DNA of 7,284 nt from a bacterium (GTDB taxonomy: Bacteria; UBA9089; CG2-30-40-21; SBAY01): the NCBI GenBank assembly GCA_040757115.1, contig JBFLYA010000191.1, positions 1 to 7,284 on the forward strand, in the 5' to 3' direction. Made by a program: the position numbers and the translations under genes. Shown here one piece after another: positions 5,916-7,284 of the stretch (position 1 is the stretch's first letter; each line of letters starts with the position of its first letter). The notes beneath the pieces are model-generated. The model saw only the letters and a program-made list of their open reading frames with translations, was not told where the DNA came from and did not search any database.

Positions 5916-6178
5916 ATGACAAAGAGGAAATAGAAATAATTGGAAGAAAAGACGAAGAATATGAAATTCCTAAAGGAAGATATAGATTATTTGAGTGGAG
6001 TGTAAAATTAGTTTGTTTAGGAGTAGGAATTTTTATCACAACTTTATTATATAATAAATGTTTGTTTAATCAAAACTGTAATATAATAATTAGTGTGTAT
6101 TTTGCTTTATTGGGATTGACATTTTTTAGCGCCGCAGGACTACCTGTTGATAAAGTAGTCAATATAAAATGGACATAA
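5876..6178 (+). CDS. small two-helix membrane protein between secD and secF
   Basis: No family recognised. The 100-residue frame has an acidic, charged N-terminal part (residues 10-31), two predicted membrane helices (about 40-58 and 69-88) joined by a short loop containing two Cys (KCLFNQNC, 61-68), and a short tail. The start is uncertain: ATG 5876 has GAGGA at 5863-5867 (8-base spacing) and overlaps the previous gene by 40 bases; ATG 5903 has GGAG at 5889-5892 (10-base spacing), overlaps by 13 bases and would give 91 residues beginning MENLDDKEE. The stop lies 10 bases before secF, which suggests coupled translation. The middle of this gene (6030-6100) is more AT-rich than secD or secF, so later acquisition is possible. 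Confidence 0.65.
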   Translation: MSFLWSKIEMENLDDKEEIEIIGRKDEEYEIPKGRYRLFEWSVKLVCLGVGIFITTLLYNKCLFNQNCNIIISVYFALLGLTFFSAAGLPVDKVVNIKWT

Positions 6179-6188
6179 AGGAGATTCA

Positions 6189-7103
6189 ATGATAGAATTA
6201 CTTAAGAATCCTAAGATAAATTTTGTAGGGGTTCGATATTATGCTTACATAGGCTCAACTATATTAGTCGTTATAGGCATTGTTGCCATTATTTTTACAG
6301 GAATAGGGAAAGCGAATTTGGGTGTTGATTTTGCGGGAGGTTCTTTGGTCCAGATAAGTTTTCAAAAACCAGTTACCGCAGATAGATTACGACAGGCATT
6401 AGTTTCAAATAACTTACCTGAAAGTGAAATACAACAAATGGCAGAATCTAATCGGGTATTAATCAGGACGCGAAAGGCAGAGGTAAAAGGAGAGAAAATA
6501 GATGAGCGAATAAGAAAGATATTTAGTCAGGAATTTAAAGGGAATAGATTTGTGATGGAGCGAGTCGAAGAAGTAGGTCCAAAGATAGGTAAAGACCTTA
6601 AAACCAAAGCCTTTTGGGCGATATTCTGGGCAATAATCGCTATAACTTTGTATATAGCGTTTAGATTTGAATTTAGATTTGGATTAGCCGCCGCTGTTGC
6701 CACCCTACATGATGTTTTAGCGGTGTATGGTTTAGTTTGGATAACAAACCGCGAAATTACCCTTTTAACTATAACTGCCCTCCTGACCTTAGCCGGATAC
6801 TCTCTAACTGATACAGTTGTGGTTTTTGACCGTATTCGTGAGAACTTAAAACTACGACGCAAAGAGGCTTATGAGGTAATCATTAACTCAAGTATAAACG
6901 AAGTTTTAAGTCGCACAATCGTCACAAGTCTAACTGTACTTTTAGTCCTTCTGGCTCTTGTCATTTATGGTAGCCAGGTAACTTTTGATTTCTGCTTAGC
7001 GTTATTATTAGGAGTTGTCATCGGAACATATTCTTCTATTTATGTGGCAAGTCCTATTTTGATTGAATGGCACCATCTTGCTATGAAAAAAATAAAAGCA
7101 TAA
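6189..7103 (+). CDS. secF: protein translocase subunit SecF
   Basis: SecF pairs with SecD in the inner membrane to drive late steps of Sec-dependent export with proton motive force. It has 304 residues, the usual length. A first helix (about 20-38) is followed by the family signature LGVDFAGGSLVQISF (44-58), a short exported P4-type domain, VEEVGPKIGKDL (126-137), and five membrane helices. YSLTDTVVVFDRIREN (204-219) is the hallmark of the fourth helix and includes Asp208. LSRTIVTS (240-247) carries Arg242, which I align with the conserved functional arginine of SecF. Both match the residues tied to proton flow in Thermus SecDF, on alignment by eye. AAAGGAG (6177-6183) lies 5 bases before the ATG. 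The 3' end is followed after 54 bases by a MITE copy. Confidence 0.97.
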   Translation: MIELLKNPKINFVGVRYYAYIGSTILVVIGIVAIIFTGIGKANLGVDFAGGSLVQISFQKPVTADRLRQALVSNNLPESEIQQMAESNRVLIRTRKAEVKGEKIDERIRKIFSQEFKGNRFVMERVEEVGPKIGKDLKTKAFWAIFWAIIAITLYIAFRFEFRFGLAAAVATLHDVLAVYGLVWITNREITLLTITALLTLAGYSLTDTVVVFDRIRENLKLRRKEAYEVIINSSINEVLSRTIVTSLTVLLVLLALVIYGSQVTFDFCLALLLGVVIGTYSSIYVASPILIEWHHLAMKKIKA

Positions 7104-7115
7104 GGATAGAACTTA

Positions 7116-7137
7116 GTGTTATGTTGAAAAATAACAC
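7116..7137 (+). terminator. possible weak terminator hairpin after secF
   Basis: GTGTTAT (7116-7122) and ATAACAC (7131-7137) form a perfect 7-bp stem with an 8-base loop, 12 bases after the secF stop. The only T-run (7152-7157) lies 14 bases further on, so it is not a canonical terminator. The following MITE palindrome might help end transcription. Confidence 0.35.
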
Positions 7138-7157
7138 ACGAATTTTGCTAATTTTTT

Positions 7158-7284
7158 GTAAGCGTTCAGGTGGTGTAACAAAAGGAGATGTGGAGATTAA
7201 GGAGATAGGGAGATATTATTAAAAAAATTGAAATTAGTAGAAACTAATAGAAATTTATGGAAATTTGTTGTTTTCCACAATCAA
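7158..7284. mobile_element. IS66-like MITE, copy 2 (cut by window end)
   Basis: The 127 bases from GTAAGCGTTCAGG (7158-7170) to the window end match 712-837 in the same orientation, with two substitutions and one extra A in an A-run. The right half lies outside the window. The eight bases just before it, AATTTTTT (7150-7157), are the predicted target duplication and should recur after its right end. Confidence 0.85.

Noticed and set aside
6527-6862. 111-codon minus-strand open frame
   Set aside because: It is antisense to secF and explained by secF codon use.

Overview
The window is AT-rich bacterial DNA with ordinary bacterial signals: AGGAG-type ribosome sites, sigma70-like promoters and a U-tract terminator. 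Nothing in it fixes the taxon. The separate secD and secF genes, the low GC and the many small mobile repeats suit an uncultivated Gram-negative-type or deep-branching bacterial lineage, but that is inference.

Layout. Positions 1-381 hold the 3' end of an IS4/IS1634-type transposase, cut by the window edge. Positions 382-943 are gene-free and contain two non-autonomous transposon-like elements (MITEs) only 24 bp apart, at 517-687 and 712-947. Each has terminal inverted repeats and a perfect 8-bp target duplication. The second sits exactly at the stop codon of a minus-strand DegT/WbpE-like sugar aminotransferase gene (944-2044) and supplies its TAA stop. Positions 2045-2783 separate this gene from the divergent plus-strand genes. 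That stretch holds a minus-strand promoter, a dispersed repeat with a MITE-like end, a 120-bp palindromic repeat and a strong plus-strand promoter.

Positions 2784-4226 encode an unrecognised 480-residue membrane protein: signal peptide, Pro/Glu/Lys-rich exported stalk, one transmembrane helix, repeated coiled-coil segment, and a C-terminal helix-turn-helix. A clear terminator hairpin follows at 4310-4342. The protein-export genes come next: secD (4367-5656), two small unrecognised membrane proteins (5718-5915 and 5876-6178, overlapping), and secF (6189-7103). SecD and SecF together form the proton-driven RND-type subcomplex that helps the SecYEG channel complete export. The small genes between them overlap or closely abut, so they are probably co-translated with secF. 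No yajC is visible in its usual place before secD.

The window ends inside a second copy of the 712-947 MITE (from 7158), nearly identical over the 126 bases visible. The two most interesting points are the small membrane proteins inserted between secD and secF, and a family of short elements with GTAA-type ends and 8-bp duplications, which resemble derivatives of IS66-type transposons.
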